Part shown: one piece after another, positions 24,075 to 31,285 of the stretch | Numbering within the stretch: the stretch's first letter is position 1 | Layout: every line of letters starts with the position of its first letter | NCBI GenBank assembly: GCA_000990305.1 | Contig: LBPR01000003.1 | Location: 3,208 to 53,316, forward strand | From: Candidatus Roizmanbacteria bacterium GW2011_GWC2_34_23 | GTDB taxonomy: Bacteria; Patescibacteriota; Microgenomatia; UBA1406; GWC2-37-13 | DNA length: 50,109 nt | Direction: 5' to 3' | Position numbers and translations under genes: made by a program | Notes under the pieces: model-generated | Database searches by the model: none | Told to the model about the DNA's origin: nothing | Seen by the model: the letters and a program-made list of their open reading frames with translations, nothing else

Positions 24075-24929
24075 ATGATAGAAAGTAAAGAAGACATAGC
24101 TCATTACCAACAACGAAATTCAAAAGGAAGATTCACTAAACTAAACCTCGTGCATGTAAAACATAAGTCAGAAATTGAAACTTACATGAACAGAAAGAAA
24201 AATCCATTGCCCCCAAACTTAGCAGTATCAATGGTAGCAAAAGATGTACGATTTCAACATGAAAGAGAAAAAAAACACGAATTATCTAGGGAGGATAGTC
24301 TAACAGGATTAAATAATAGAAGATTTGTCTTTGGAGATGAAAGTAAGCCTAATCCATCAGGTGAATTAAGAAGATTATTTTTAGAAGCAAAACGAGAAGG
24401 AAAACCTTTATCGGTTTTAATGATGGACATTGATCTTTTCAAATATGTAAATGATACCTATGGTCATGAAGCTGGAGATTTTGTTTTAAAAGAATTAGCC
24501 AATCTTTTTAAAGACCAAATTAGAGAAACAGATGTTATAGCAAGAATTGGGGGAGAAGAATTCCTTTTAATTTTACAAAATACGGACTTAGACGGGGCAA
24601 AAAAACTAGCTGAAAAAATAAGAGCGGTTGTGGAGAATAAAAATTTAAACCCAGATGAAAAAGAAAACACGCCAAATAAAATAACAATAAGTGCCGGTGT
24701 CTCGACTTTTACAAAAGGATCAAAAAAAATAAATTTAGAAACAGATTTACTTATATCTGCCGATCAAGCAATGTATTATGCGAAAAAAGCCGGAAGAAAT
24801 CGGGTTTGGGTAACAGACGAAAGCATCCTTAATAACGGTAAAATTGGGTTTGATTTTCATGATGCTTTAATTGAAAGAAAAAAACTTTCTAAACTACAAG
24901 TTTTACTGAATAAACTTAGGCGAAAATAA
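24075..24929 (+). CDS. GGDEF diguanylate cyclase
   Basis: 284 residues from ATG 24075 (a TTG two codons earlier is less likely). After about 75 residues without clear TM or sensor motifs, a complete GGDEF domain follows: DSLTGLNNRRFVF, LMMDIDLFKYVNDTYGHEAG, and RIGGEEFLLIL (active site GGEEF). Five residues before the active site is RETD, the RxxD inhibitory site for c-di-GMP. DQAMYYAKKAGRNRV closes the domain. It should make c-di-GMP from GTP. No PilZ, EAL or HD-GYP receptor is visible in this window. Likely soluble. Confidence 0.92.
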   Translation: MIESKEDIAHYQQRNSKGRFTKLNLVHVKHKSEIETYMNRKKNPLPPNLAVSMVAKDVRFQHEREKKHELSREDSLTGLNNRRFVFGDESKPNPSGELRRLFLEAKREGKPLSVLMMDIDLFKYVNDTYGHEAGDFVLKELANLFKDQIRETDVIARIGGEEFLLILQNTDLDGAKKLAEKIRAVVENKNLNPDEKENTPNKITISAGVSTFTKGSKKINLETDLLISADQAMYYAKKAGRNRVWVTDESILNNGKIGFDFHDALIERKKLSKLQVLLNKLRRK

Positions 24930-24932
24930 TTT

Positions 24933-25022
24933 TCAACTCTCCAGTGTCGAAGTATCTCCAACAGGCAGTCCTAACTCTTGAGCTTTTAAGACCCTTCTCA
25001 TTATCTTCCCGCTTCTTATTTT
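24933..25022 (-). pseudogene. Detached copy of the 3' end of acetyl-CoA synthetase
   Basis: In frame this reads [20 protein letters not shown] then VGDTSTLES and a stop, the same as the end of the acs gene at 25770-27656 except KI for KT. The last 52 nt (24929-24980 against 25766-25817) are identical; the 40 nt before carry many silent differences. No start or rest of the gene is present. It marks a boundary about 0.84 kb downstream of acs, with the TrpR-like gene between. Confidence 0.85.
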
Positions 25023-25070
25023 AAACAAAATATTAATAATATAAATTCTACTTCATATTTAATCGCACCA

Positions 25071-25090
25071 ATTAATCGATTAATCGATAC
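25071..25090. promoter_or_regulatory. ATTAATCGATTAATCGATAC site, copy 1
   Basis: Palindromic ATTAATCGATTAAT followed by CGATAC. An identical 20-mer lies at 25709-25728 and a close relative at 25560-25579; all surround the TrpR-like gene. A candidate operator (inferred). Confidence 0.5.
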
Positions 25091-25094
25091 AGGG

Positions 25095-25538
25095 TTAGAG
25101 AGGAAGAGTTTTTCTTTCTTCCTTTCTTTTTTTGTGCTCCCAATTTAGTTTATGATGCCCAATATAAATTCCCGGATGAATTGTCAGATCAGCAAATAAA
25201 TCCTCCAGAAAATTTAAAACCTTTTCTTTTTTTAACATTTGTTCGATTAATCTAGTAGTTTGAACTTTCTTTTCCTTATAAACAACAGAATAAAAAAGCA
25301 CTGTAGATGTAGACACTTTAAGCGTATCTGCAATTGTTCGAAAGTCTACTCCTTTTATCAATAAATAAATCATTCCTAGTCTTTTAGCAATCATAATCTT
25401 TTCAGCAGGAGATAATATGTCATCAATTAGAGACAAAAAAGATCGTTGATTATCCGACCTTGAAAAAACTTCAAAAAACAACCGGTAAAGTTTTGTGATA
25501 ATTTCCTCTTTAATATATTTTTTTGATACCCTGGTCAT
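25095..25538 (-). CDS. TrpR/YerC-like DNA-binding protein
   Basis: 147 residues from MTRVSKKYIKEEII. The domain DDILSPAEKIMIAKRLGMIY, then LLIKGVDFRTIADTLKVSTS, then TVLFYS matches the Trp-repressor/YerC-YecD superfamily, with a recognition helix in ADTLKVSTSTVL. The C-terminal part is Lys/Arg-rich. The effector is unknown; tryptophan is possible but unproven. Three copies of an ATTAATCGATTAAT site flank the gene, so autoregulation is likely. The gene lies between acs and a stray copy of the acs 3' end, so it may be inserted cargo. Confidence 0.75.
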   Translation of the reverse strand: MTRVSKKYIKEEIITKLYRLFFEVFSRSDNQRSFLSLIDDILSPAEKIMIAKRLGMIYLLIKGVDFRTIADTLKVSTSTVLFYSVVYKEKKVQTTRLIEQMLKKEKVLNFLEDLFADLTIHPGIYIGHHKLNWEHKKRKEERKTLPL

Positions 25539-25559
25539 ATTTAAAGTCATTAACTTTTA

Positions 25560-25579
25560 ATTAATCGATTAATTAATAC
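25560..25579. promoter_or_regulatory. ATTAATCGATTAATTAATAC site, copy 2 (upstream of TrpR-like gene)
   Basis: 22 bp upstream of the TrpR-like start codon, well placed for repression. Confidence 0.55.
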
Positions 25580-25590
25580 AAATAAAAAAA

Positions 25591-25622
25591 TATTAGTCAA
25601 TCGCTTATAACCTACAAAAGTA
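25591..25622. repeat. CGCTTATAACCTACAAAAGTA repeat, copy 3
   Basis: Same as 12523-12560 up to AAAGTA, then diverges. Confidence 0.8.
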
Positions 25623-25708
25623 TGTTTTTAGATTGCCAAAATAACAAAATAATCACGATATACATCAGATATTATTGAGACTAATTATTTTATAAAAAGT
25701 AAATTCCA

Positions 25709-25728
25709 ATTAATCGATTAATCGATAC
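25709..25728. promoter_or_regulatory. ATTAATCGATTAATCGATAC site, copy 3
   Basis: Identical to 25071-25090; lies between acs and the TrpR-like gene. Confidence 0.5.
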
Positions 25729-25769
25729 AAAGTTATTGAAAAAGTAGATTAATCCTCCAAAGTTGATTT

Positions 25770-27656
25770 TCAACTCTCCAGTGTCGAAGTATCTCCAACA
25801 GGCAGTCCTAACTCTTGCGCTTTCAAAACACGTCTCATAATTTTTCCACTTCTAGTTTTTGGAAGTTTTTCAACGAAGTCAATCTCGTCGGGTGTGGCGA
25901 TTGGGCCGATTGATTTACGGACGGTTTGGACGAGTTCCGCTTTCAATTCATCGGATGGCACAACTCCTTGTTTTAGAATAACAAAAGCTTTGATTGATTC
26001 ACCTTTAACTTCGTGAGGTTTACCAATGACGGCGGCCTCAGCCACTTTGGTGTTTGAAACAAAAGCCGATTCAAGTTCTGCCGAACCAAGTCGGTGGCCG
26101 GAAACTTTAATAACGTCGTCGTTCCGTCCAACGATCCAATAAAATCCATCTTCGTCAATCTTGGCCGAATCTCCGGCAAAATAAACGTTAGGAATTTTTT
26201 CAAAATAGGTTTCTTTGTAACGGGTTGGGTTGTTGTAAACATCAAGTAACATGGCCGGCCAGGGTTTTCTGACGATTAAATATCCCTGAGTATTGGTGGG
26301 GACTTTATTACCTTTATCATCTACAACGTCAGCATCAATTCCAAAAAATGGCTTAAAGGCACTCCCGGGTTTTAGTTTAACTGAAGGAACAGGGGTAATC
26401 ATAAACATACCCGTTTCCGTCTGCCACCAAGTATCCATAATCGGTAATTTTTCACGTCCAACATGTTTATAAAACCAAAGCCAAGCTTCCGGATTAATCG
26501 GTTCGCCAACCGACCCTAAAATTTTTAAGGAAGAAAAGTCATATTTTTTCAAATGATCTTCACCAAATTTCATCAAAGCCCTGACGGCAGTTGGCGCGGT
26601 ATAAAACTTTGTCACTTTATATTTATCAATTAATCTCCACCAGATCTCAATATCAGGGAAATCAGGAGTTCCTTCATATACGAACATCGTAATTCCGTTG
26701 ATCAGTGGGGAATAGAGAATATAAGAGTGGCCGGTAATCCAACCAGCGTCAGCCGTTGACCAGAAAATATCGTCGGGTTTTATATCAAAAACATATTTTA
26801 AAGTTGCATAAATCCCGACCATATAGCCGCCGTGTCCGTGAATAATCCCCTTTGGCTTTCCAGTTGTTCCGGACGTGTAAAGAATGAAAGACGGGTCAGA
26901 CGATTCCATCATTTCGGTCGGACATTCTGTACTCTGTTTGGCCATCAGTTCGTGCCACCAAATATAGATAAAATCGGATGGAATCGGATTTAATTGGATA
27001 GAATCAGAGTTTTTTTCACTGGTTTTATCTGATTGTATCTGACTCTGTCTGATTTCATCTGATTTCATCCTTTCAACAACAATCACATGCTCGACTGTTT
27101 TATTTTCTTTCAGCGCTTCATCAACATTTTTCTTTGATTCAACAACTTTTTTTCCATAAGGATAAGAATTAGAGCAGATAACGATTTTGGCTTGGGCGTC
27201 CTCAACTCTGTTTTTCAAAGCGTCAGCAGAAAAACCGGAGTAAACGACCGAGTGGACAGCTCCGATTTTTAAGCAGGCAAGCATGGCAATAAACTGTTCT
27301 GGAATTCGGGGTAAATAAATCGTGATCTTATCACCTTTTTTGACGCCGAGCGACTTTAATCCATTGGCAAATTTTGAAACTTCTTCATTAAGTTGTCCAT
27401 AAGTGAAGCGCCTTTCAGTTTGTTCTTGTGAAACCCAAATCAAAGCAGTTTTATTTTTTATATCAGTATTTTGCCAACGGTCAAGGGCGTTATAAACAAT
27501 ATTTGTCTGCCCGCCCACAAACCATCTGGCATAAGGATACTTCCAATCAAGAACTTTGTCCCAGGGTTTATACCAACTTAATTCTTTAGCAATATTTTCC
27601 CAAAAAATTTCCGGATTTTTTATGGATTCAACATAAGTCTTTTCGTAATCAAGCAT
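25770..27656 (-). CDS. acs: Acetyl-CoA synthetase (AMP-forming)
   Basis: 628 residues from ATG 27656 (MLDYEKTYVES); the -10 box TATAAT lies 6 nt upstream. The ANL-superfamily motifs are clear: SFILYTSGTTGKPKGIIHGH, WWQTETGMFM, YFAGDSAKIDEDGFYWIVGR and the catalytic Lys region [25 protein letters not shown] and GSVGEPINPEAW mark acetyl-CoA synthetases. It makes acetyl-CoA from acetate, ATP and CoA. A family B palindrome (26967-27071) adds about 34 residues in frame after VVERMKSDE. The 3' end has a second copy at 24933-25022. Confidence 0.95.
   Translation of the reverse strand: MLDYEKTYVESIKNPEIFWENIAKELSWYKPWDKVLDWKYPYARWFVGGQTNIVYNALDRWQNTDIKNKTALIWVSQEQTERRFTYGQLNEEVSKFANGLKSLGVKKGDKITIYLPRIPEQFIAMLACLKIGAVHSVVYSGFSADALKNRVEDAQAKIVICSNSYPYGKKVVESKKNVDEALKENKTVEHVIVVERMKSDEIRQSQIQSDKTSEKNSDSIQLNPIPSDFIYIWWHELMAKQSTECPTEMMESSDPSFILYTSGTTGKPKGIIHGHGGYMVGIYATLKYVFDIKPDDIFWSTADAGWITGHSYILYSPLINGITMFVYEGTPDFPDIEIWWRLIDKYKVTKFYTAPTAVRALMKFGEDHLKKYDFSSLKILGSVGEPINPEAWLWFYKHVGREKLPIMDTWWQTETGMFMITPVPSVKLKPGSAFKPFFGIDADVVDDKGNKVPTNTQGYLIVRKPWPAMLLDVYNNPTRYKETYFEKIPNVYFAGDSAKIDEDGFYWIVGRNDDVIKVSGHRLGSAELESAFVSNTKVAEAAVIGKPHEVKGESIKAFVILKQGVVPSDELKAELVQTVRKSIGPIATPDEIDFVEKLPKTRSGKIMRRVLKAQELGLPVGDTSTLES
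26967..27071. repeat. GAT-rich intragenic palindrome (family B), copy 4
   Basis: Minus-strand reading KSDEIRQSQIQSDKTSEKNS then DSIQLNPIPSDFI, inserted in the N-terminal domain of acetyl-CoA synthetase. Confidence 0.88.
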
Positions 27657-27722
27657 AAATTTATTATACACTTTTTTTCTCCCTTGAATTTTTTCTTTGA
27701 TAAGCTATGATATTAATCATCA

Positions 27723-28358
27723 ATGAGTAATAACAAAATTTTATTTAAAAAAACCCAATTCTTAAAAGAAACATGGTCATACATTGCGCCGACCTGGGAA
27801 GAAATGGGGTTAATCTGTCTTGATCTTGGAGTTGAGATTAATGAAAGTAAAAAAAAATTTGATACTTTGATTACCTTAGCTAAAGGTGGATGGACTTGGG
27901 CCCGCACAATGGCTGATATTTTACAAGTTTATGAACTTTCCAGCTTCAAACTGTCTTTTTACGATTCGTCTTCTCCGGGAATAAGATTAAAAAAACCTTT
28001 GTTGGAAATCCCCTTAACTATTCCTTTAGCCAAAAAAAAAGTAATTTTATTTGACGATGTTAATGATTCTGGACACAGTTTAAAATACGCGATAAAATAT
28101 TTAGAACATTTCGGTCCTTCTTCAATTACAACGGCGACGCTTTTTCACAAACCAAAATTTGCAATAATCAAACCGGATTTTGTAGGGAGCGAGACTGATG
28201 CTTGGATAGTCTTTCCTCACGAAAGACGGGAAGTGATAGATGGACTGGCTTTGAAATGGAAAAAGAACGGTCTAAAAATCAAGGAAATTAGAGAAAGACT
28301 GATAAAAATCGGTTTGCCGGAAAAAGAAGTTAATATATTTCTAAGGGTCCGTTCGTAA
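27723..28358 (+). CDS. Phosphoribosyltransferase (purine salvage type)
   Basis: 211 residues with a type I PRTase core: FDTLITLAKGGWTWARTMAD (the PPi loop region), and KKVILFDDVNDSGHSLKYAI, the PRPP-binding motif with acidic pair DD. DAWIVFPHERRE is a typical C-terminal hood of bacterial xanthine/hypoxanthine-type PRTases. It would join PRPP with a purine base to give a nucleotide. It lies directly upstream of guaA in the same direction, which supports guanine/xanthine salvage. A -35 TTGAAT (27684) and -10 TATGAT (27706-27711) precede it. Confidence 0.85.
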   Translation: MSNNKILFKKTQFLKETWSYIAPTWEEMGLICLDLGVEINESKKKFDTLITLAKGGWTWARTMADILQVYELSSFKLSFYDSSSPGIRLKKPLLEIPLTIPLAKKKVILFDDVNDSGHSLKYAIKYLEHFGPSSITTATLFHKPKFAIIKPDFVGSETDAWIVFPHERREVIDGLALKWKKNGLKIKEIRERLIKIGLPEKEVNIFLRVRS

Positions 28359-28391
28359 ATAACAATCATGTTATTTACGATTACGACCCTT
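28342..28391. terminator. Hairpin between the PRTase and guaA
   Basis: CGTAAATAACA and TGTTATTTACG form a perfect 11-bp stem, extended outward by AGGGTC and GACCCT. It overlaps the PRTase stop. No clear U-run, so it may be a dispersed palindrome rather than a terminator. Confidence 0.5.
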
Positions 28392-28446
28392 TGTGCCGCA
28401 CCGATTTTTTCAAATTAATATCGGATGCGGCTTAAAATATTTATTT

Positions 28447-29979
28447 ATGATTGTTATTGTTGATTTTGGTTCTCAAACAACCCATTTGATCGGACGCAGA
28501 ATCAGGGATTTGGGAGTAAAGTCAGAAATTGTCCTGCCTCAAGATGCGTTTAAATCAATTAAAAAATTAGCTCCTCGGGGAATTATTTTATCTGGCGGAC
28601 CCGCTTCTGTCTTTGGGAAAGAAGCCTTGCTTGTTGATAAAGCTATTTTTGAATTAGGAATTCCGACCTTAGGAATTTGTTACGGCTTGGAAGTATTAGG
28701 ACAGATGCTGGGGGGAAAAGTGGCCCCGGGTAAAAAGAAAGAATATGGCCCCGCCTACGTCCGATTAAATCGAACTTCGGCGGGTAAACCCGCCTTGTTA
28801 TTCAAAGATATACCGGACAAACTTCGTGTTTGGATGAGTCACTTCGATCAAGTGGTTAAACTACCTAAAGGAATGATTGGGCTTGGGTCAACCAATGCTG
28901 TTAAATACGCTGCCTTTGCTGATGAAAAAAAGAAAATTTATGGAATCATGTTTCACCCGGAAGTTCATCATACGGAGTTTGGACAGGAAATTTTAAATAA
29001 TTTTGTTATAAAAATCTGCGGAGAAAATCCACTTTTAGGAACAAAAAAAATAGAAGAAATAAAAGATTATTTAAAGAAAGAAATAGGGGAAGATAAAGCA
29101 GTTTGCGCTTTATCCGGAGGGATTGATTCTTCAGTCGCCGCCTTTTTAACTTATCAAGTTATTGGAAAAAAACTTACCTGTTTTTATGTTGATACCGGAA
29201 TGATGAGAATAGGGGAGACTGATGAGGTAATTAATACTTTCAAAAATAAATTAAAACTTCCGTTAGTCGTCATCGATGGTAAGAAAGATTTTTTAACCGC
29301 TTTAAAAGGAGTGATTGACCCGGAAGAAAAACGGGCCGTTATTGGCGAGACGTTTATCCGAATTTTTGAACGCGAAGCGAAAAAAATTGGAGCGAAAATT
29401 TTGGTTCAAGGGACAATTTATCCGGACGTGATTGAAAGTCAGGGAACGAAGCACTCTCACAAAATTAAAACCCATCATAATGTTGGCGGGATCCCTGAAA
29501 AACATGGTTTTAAGCTGGTTGAGCCTTTAAGAATGTTCTATAAAGATGAAGTGAGAAAGATTGCCGTTGAATCAAAATTTCCACCAGAAATGGTAACACG
29601 GCACGTCTTTCCCGGCCCGGGACTAGCCGTCCGCTTAATCGGAGAAGTGACGGAAAAAAAATTAGATATTCTGAAAAGAGCCGATGCGATTGTTATTGAA
29701 GAAATTAAAAGAGCCGGTTTATATGACCAAATTTGGATGGCGTTTGCCGTTTTTACCGGAGTAAAAACTACGGGCGTGACCGGTGATGAACGAAAATATG
29801 GAGAATTAATCGCCGTTCGTGCTATCGAGTCAAAAGATACGATGACTTCAGATTGGGTAAGATTGCCTTACGATGTTTTGGCTAAAATTTCCGAAAGAAT
29901 TGTCACTGAAGTCTTCGAGGTCGTCCGCGTCGTCTACGATATAACTACTAAACCCCCAGCGACGATGGAGTGGGAATAA
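28447..29979 (+). CDS. guaA: GMP synthase (glutamine-hydrolysing)
   Basis: 510 residues from ATG 28447 (MIVIVDFGSQTTHLIGRRIR). Class I glutaminase: LGICYGLEVLGQM with the catalytic Cys, and the His/Glu pair in MFHPEVHHTEFG. The ATP-pyrophosphatase PP-loop is CALSGGIDSSVAAF. The dimerisation domain ends RVVYDITTKPPATMEWE, the family's conserved end. It makes GMP from XMP. A small palindrome at about 28779-28797 adds TSAGKPA in the glutaminase domain. The final 34 nt are repeated downstream (30684 and 32016), marking an integration-like boundary. Confidence 0.97.
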   Translation: MIVIVDFGSQTTHLIGRRIRDLGVKSEIVLPQDAFKSIKKLAPRGIILSGGPASVFGKEALLVDKAIFELGIPTLGICYGLEVLGQMLGGKVAPGKKKEYGPAYVRLNRTSAGKPALLFKDIPDKLRVWMSHFDQVVKLPKGMIGLGSTNAVKYAAFADEKKKIYGIMFHPEVHHTEFGQEILNNFVIKICGENPLLGTKKIEEIKDYLKKEIGEDKAVCALSGGIDSSVAAFLTYQVIGKKLTCFYVDTGMMRIGETDEVINTFKNKLKLPLVVIDGKKDFLTALKGVIDPEEKRAVIGETFIRIFEREAKKIGAKILVQGTIYPDVIESQGTKHSHKIKTHHNVGGIPEKHGFKLVEPLRMFYKDEVRKIAVESKFPPEMVTRHVFPGPGLAVRLIGEVTEKKLDILKRADAIVIEEIKRAGLYDQIWMAFAVFTGVKTTGVTGDERKYGELIAVRAIESKDTMTSDWVRLPYDVLAKISERIVTEVFEVVRVVYDITTKPPATMEWE

Positions 29980-29982
29980 AAA
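29949..29982 (+). repeat. guaA 3'-end direct repeat, copy 1 (in the gene)
   Basis: TAAACCCCCAGCGACGATGG, then AGTGGGAATAAAAA. This is the functional 3' end of guaA. Confidence 0.85.
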
Positions 29983-29990
29983 CGTACATA

Positions 29991-30018
29991 TTGACAAAAT
30001 GATATTTTGTGCTAATAT
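29991..30018 (+). promoter_or_regulatory. Promoter of the Phd/PIN pair
   Basis: TTGACA (29991-29996), a 16-nt spacer, TAATAT (30013-30018). The ATG is 8 nt downstream. Confidence 0.75.
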
Positions 30019-30026
30019 GGTTATAT

Positions 30027-30305
30027 ATGAACAACATTGTTAATATTTCTGATTTCAGAAACAATATTTCCGACTATATTAATAGAGTAATTTATAATAA
30101 AGACTCTTTTTTATTGAAAAAAGGCAAGTCAATTGTGGCTAAGGTTGTTGTTTATAAAGAACAGAAAGAACTCTTAATTGAAGATAAAATAAAAAAATAT
30201 GCTGGAATTTGGTCAGATAAAGAAGCGAATTTGATAAGAAAATATGCCAGAAAACTTAGAAAGGAAGTAAAGTTAATTCCAAGAAAATATGATCTATCTG
30301 GTTGA
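30027..30305 (+). CDS. Phd/YefM-type antitoxin
   Basis: 92 residues from ATG 30027 (MNNIVNISDFRNNISDYINR). The N-terminal DNA-binding fold fits Phd/YefM: VNISDFRNNISDYINRVIYN then SFLLKKGKSIVAKVV. The C-terminal 35 residues, basic and flexible, would neutralise the toxin. It overlaps the toxin gene by 17 bp, the usual TA arrangement. It has its own TTGACA/TAATAT promoter and would be leaderless. Confidence 0.85.
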   Translation: MNNIVNISDFRNNISDYINRVIYNKDSFLLKKGKSIVAKVVVYKEQKELLIEDKIKKYAGIWSDKEANLIRKYARKLRKEVKLIPRKYDLSG

Positions 30306-30681
30306 TACAGATGTCATTATCGATTTTTTAAAGAATCAAAAACCTGCTATTGACTTATTTAATAAAATAAACAGCGAACTAATTAAAATAAGTGTCATTA
30401 CTTTCCTGGAAATAGAATATGGAATAAAAAAATCTTATCATCCTGAAAAAAAGAAAGAGGAATTTATAAATTTTATGAGTGAATTCTCGATAGAAATAAT
30501 CGCTATCAGCCCTACAATTGCTGAAGAATTTGTCAAATTAAAAATTAATTTGGAAAAGCAAAGACAACCTTTAGCTGATTTTGATCTATTCATTGCCGCA
30601 ACGGCAATAGCAAACAACCTATCTTTAGTGACCAGAAATATTAAGCATTTTAAGAGAATTAAAGATTTAAAACTTCATTAA
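30289..30681 (+). CDS. PIN-domain (VapC-like) toxin
   Basis: 130 residues. The acidic PIN residues are visible: D6 in YLVDTDVIIDFL, E about 42 in TFLEIEYGI, D about 97 in LADFDLFIAATAI; LVTRNIKHFKRI completes the fold. It should be an RNase cutting tRNA or rRNA, held by the upstream antitoxin. The pair lies between two copies of the guaA end. Confidence 0.88.
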   Translation: MIYLVDTDVIIDFLKNQKPAIDLFNKINSELIKISVITFLEIEYGIKKSYHPEKKKEEFINFMSEFSIEIIAISPTIAEEFVKLKINLEKQRQPLADFDLFIAATAIANNLSLVTRNIKHFKRIKDLKLH

Positions 30682-30683
30682 TT

Positions 30684-30704
30684 GCGACGATGGAATGGGA
30701 ATGA
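30684..30704 (+). repeat. guaA 3'-end direct repeat, copy 2 (partial)
   Basis: GCGACGATGGAATGGGAATG, one substitution relative to guaA over the first 20 nt, sitting three bases after the toxin stop. Confidence 0.8.
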
Positions 30705-30714
30705 TTTTTTGCTC

Positions 30715-30743
30715 TTGACAAACACAATGTCATACTTTATCCT
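30715..30743 (+). promoter_or_regulatory. Promoter of the AbiE pair
   Basis: TTGACA (30715-30720), a 17-nt spacer, TATCCT (30738-30743). The ATG is 8 nt downstream. Confidence 0.65.
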
Positions 30744-30760
30744 GTACATATATGTACAGG
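30741..30760. promoter_or_regulatory. Perfect 20-bp palindrome over the AbiEi start (candidate operator)
   Basis: CCTGTACATATATGTACAGG covers part of the -10 box and the ATG. AbiEi antitoxins are known to bind inverted repeats in their own promoter. Confidence 0.6.
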
Positions 30761-31285
30761 ATAGATACCCTATTAAAGCTAAAAGAGAAGTTATTTCATA
30801 CCAATGATCTGGCTTTGTTGTGGGGGATAACCAACAAAAATACTCTTTATACAACAATAAAAAGATATGTTCAAAAAGGAATTTTAATTCCTATTCACAA
30901 AGGATTTTATTCAACTATCCCAATTGATCAAGTGGATCCTTTCAAACTGGCCATCGGCTATCTTCATCGTTTTGCTTATATCAGTTGCGAGACGATCCTT
31001 ATCAGAAAGGGGATTATTTTCCAAAAAGAAAATTACCTAACTCTAATTTCCAGTGTTTCAAAAAAATTTTCCGTTGTCAATCATTCTTATTTGGTCCGTC
31101 GCCTAAAAGATACTTATCTATACAACGATCGTGGGATAGATATAATTAATGGTGTAATGATGGCTGGTGTTGAGCGGGCTGTAGCCGATCTGTTATATTT
31201 TAATCCCGAATTTTACTTTGATAACGAGAAGAAAATTGATTGGAAAAAAGTAAAACAAATCCAAAAGGAGGTAGGGTATCTATGA
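30752..31285 (+). CDS. AbiEi-like antitoxin / transcriptional regulator
   Basis: 177 residues. The N-terminal winged helix (LFHTNDLALLWGITNKNTLY, then TTIKRYVQKGILIPIHKGFY) is followed by an AbiEi-type C-terminal domain (YISCETILIRKGII and GVERAVADLLYFNPEFYFD). It is the partner of the nucleotidyltransferase downstream; the two overlap by ATGA. In known AbiE systems this protein represses the operon and counteracts the toxin. It has a perfect palindrome over its start codon. Confidence 0.82.
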   Translation: MYRIDTLLKLKEKLFHTNDLALLWGITNKNTLYTTIKRYVQKGILIPIHKGFYSTIPIDQVDPFKLAIGYLHRFAYISCETILIRKGIIFQKENYLTLISSVSKKFSVVNHSYLVRRLKDTYLYNDRGIDIINGVMMAGVERAVADLLYFNPEFYFDNEKKIDWKKVKQIQKEVGYL

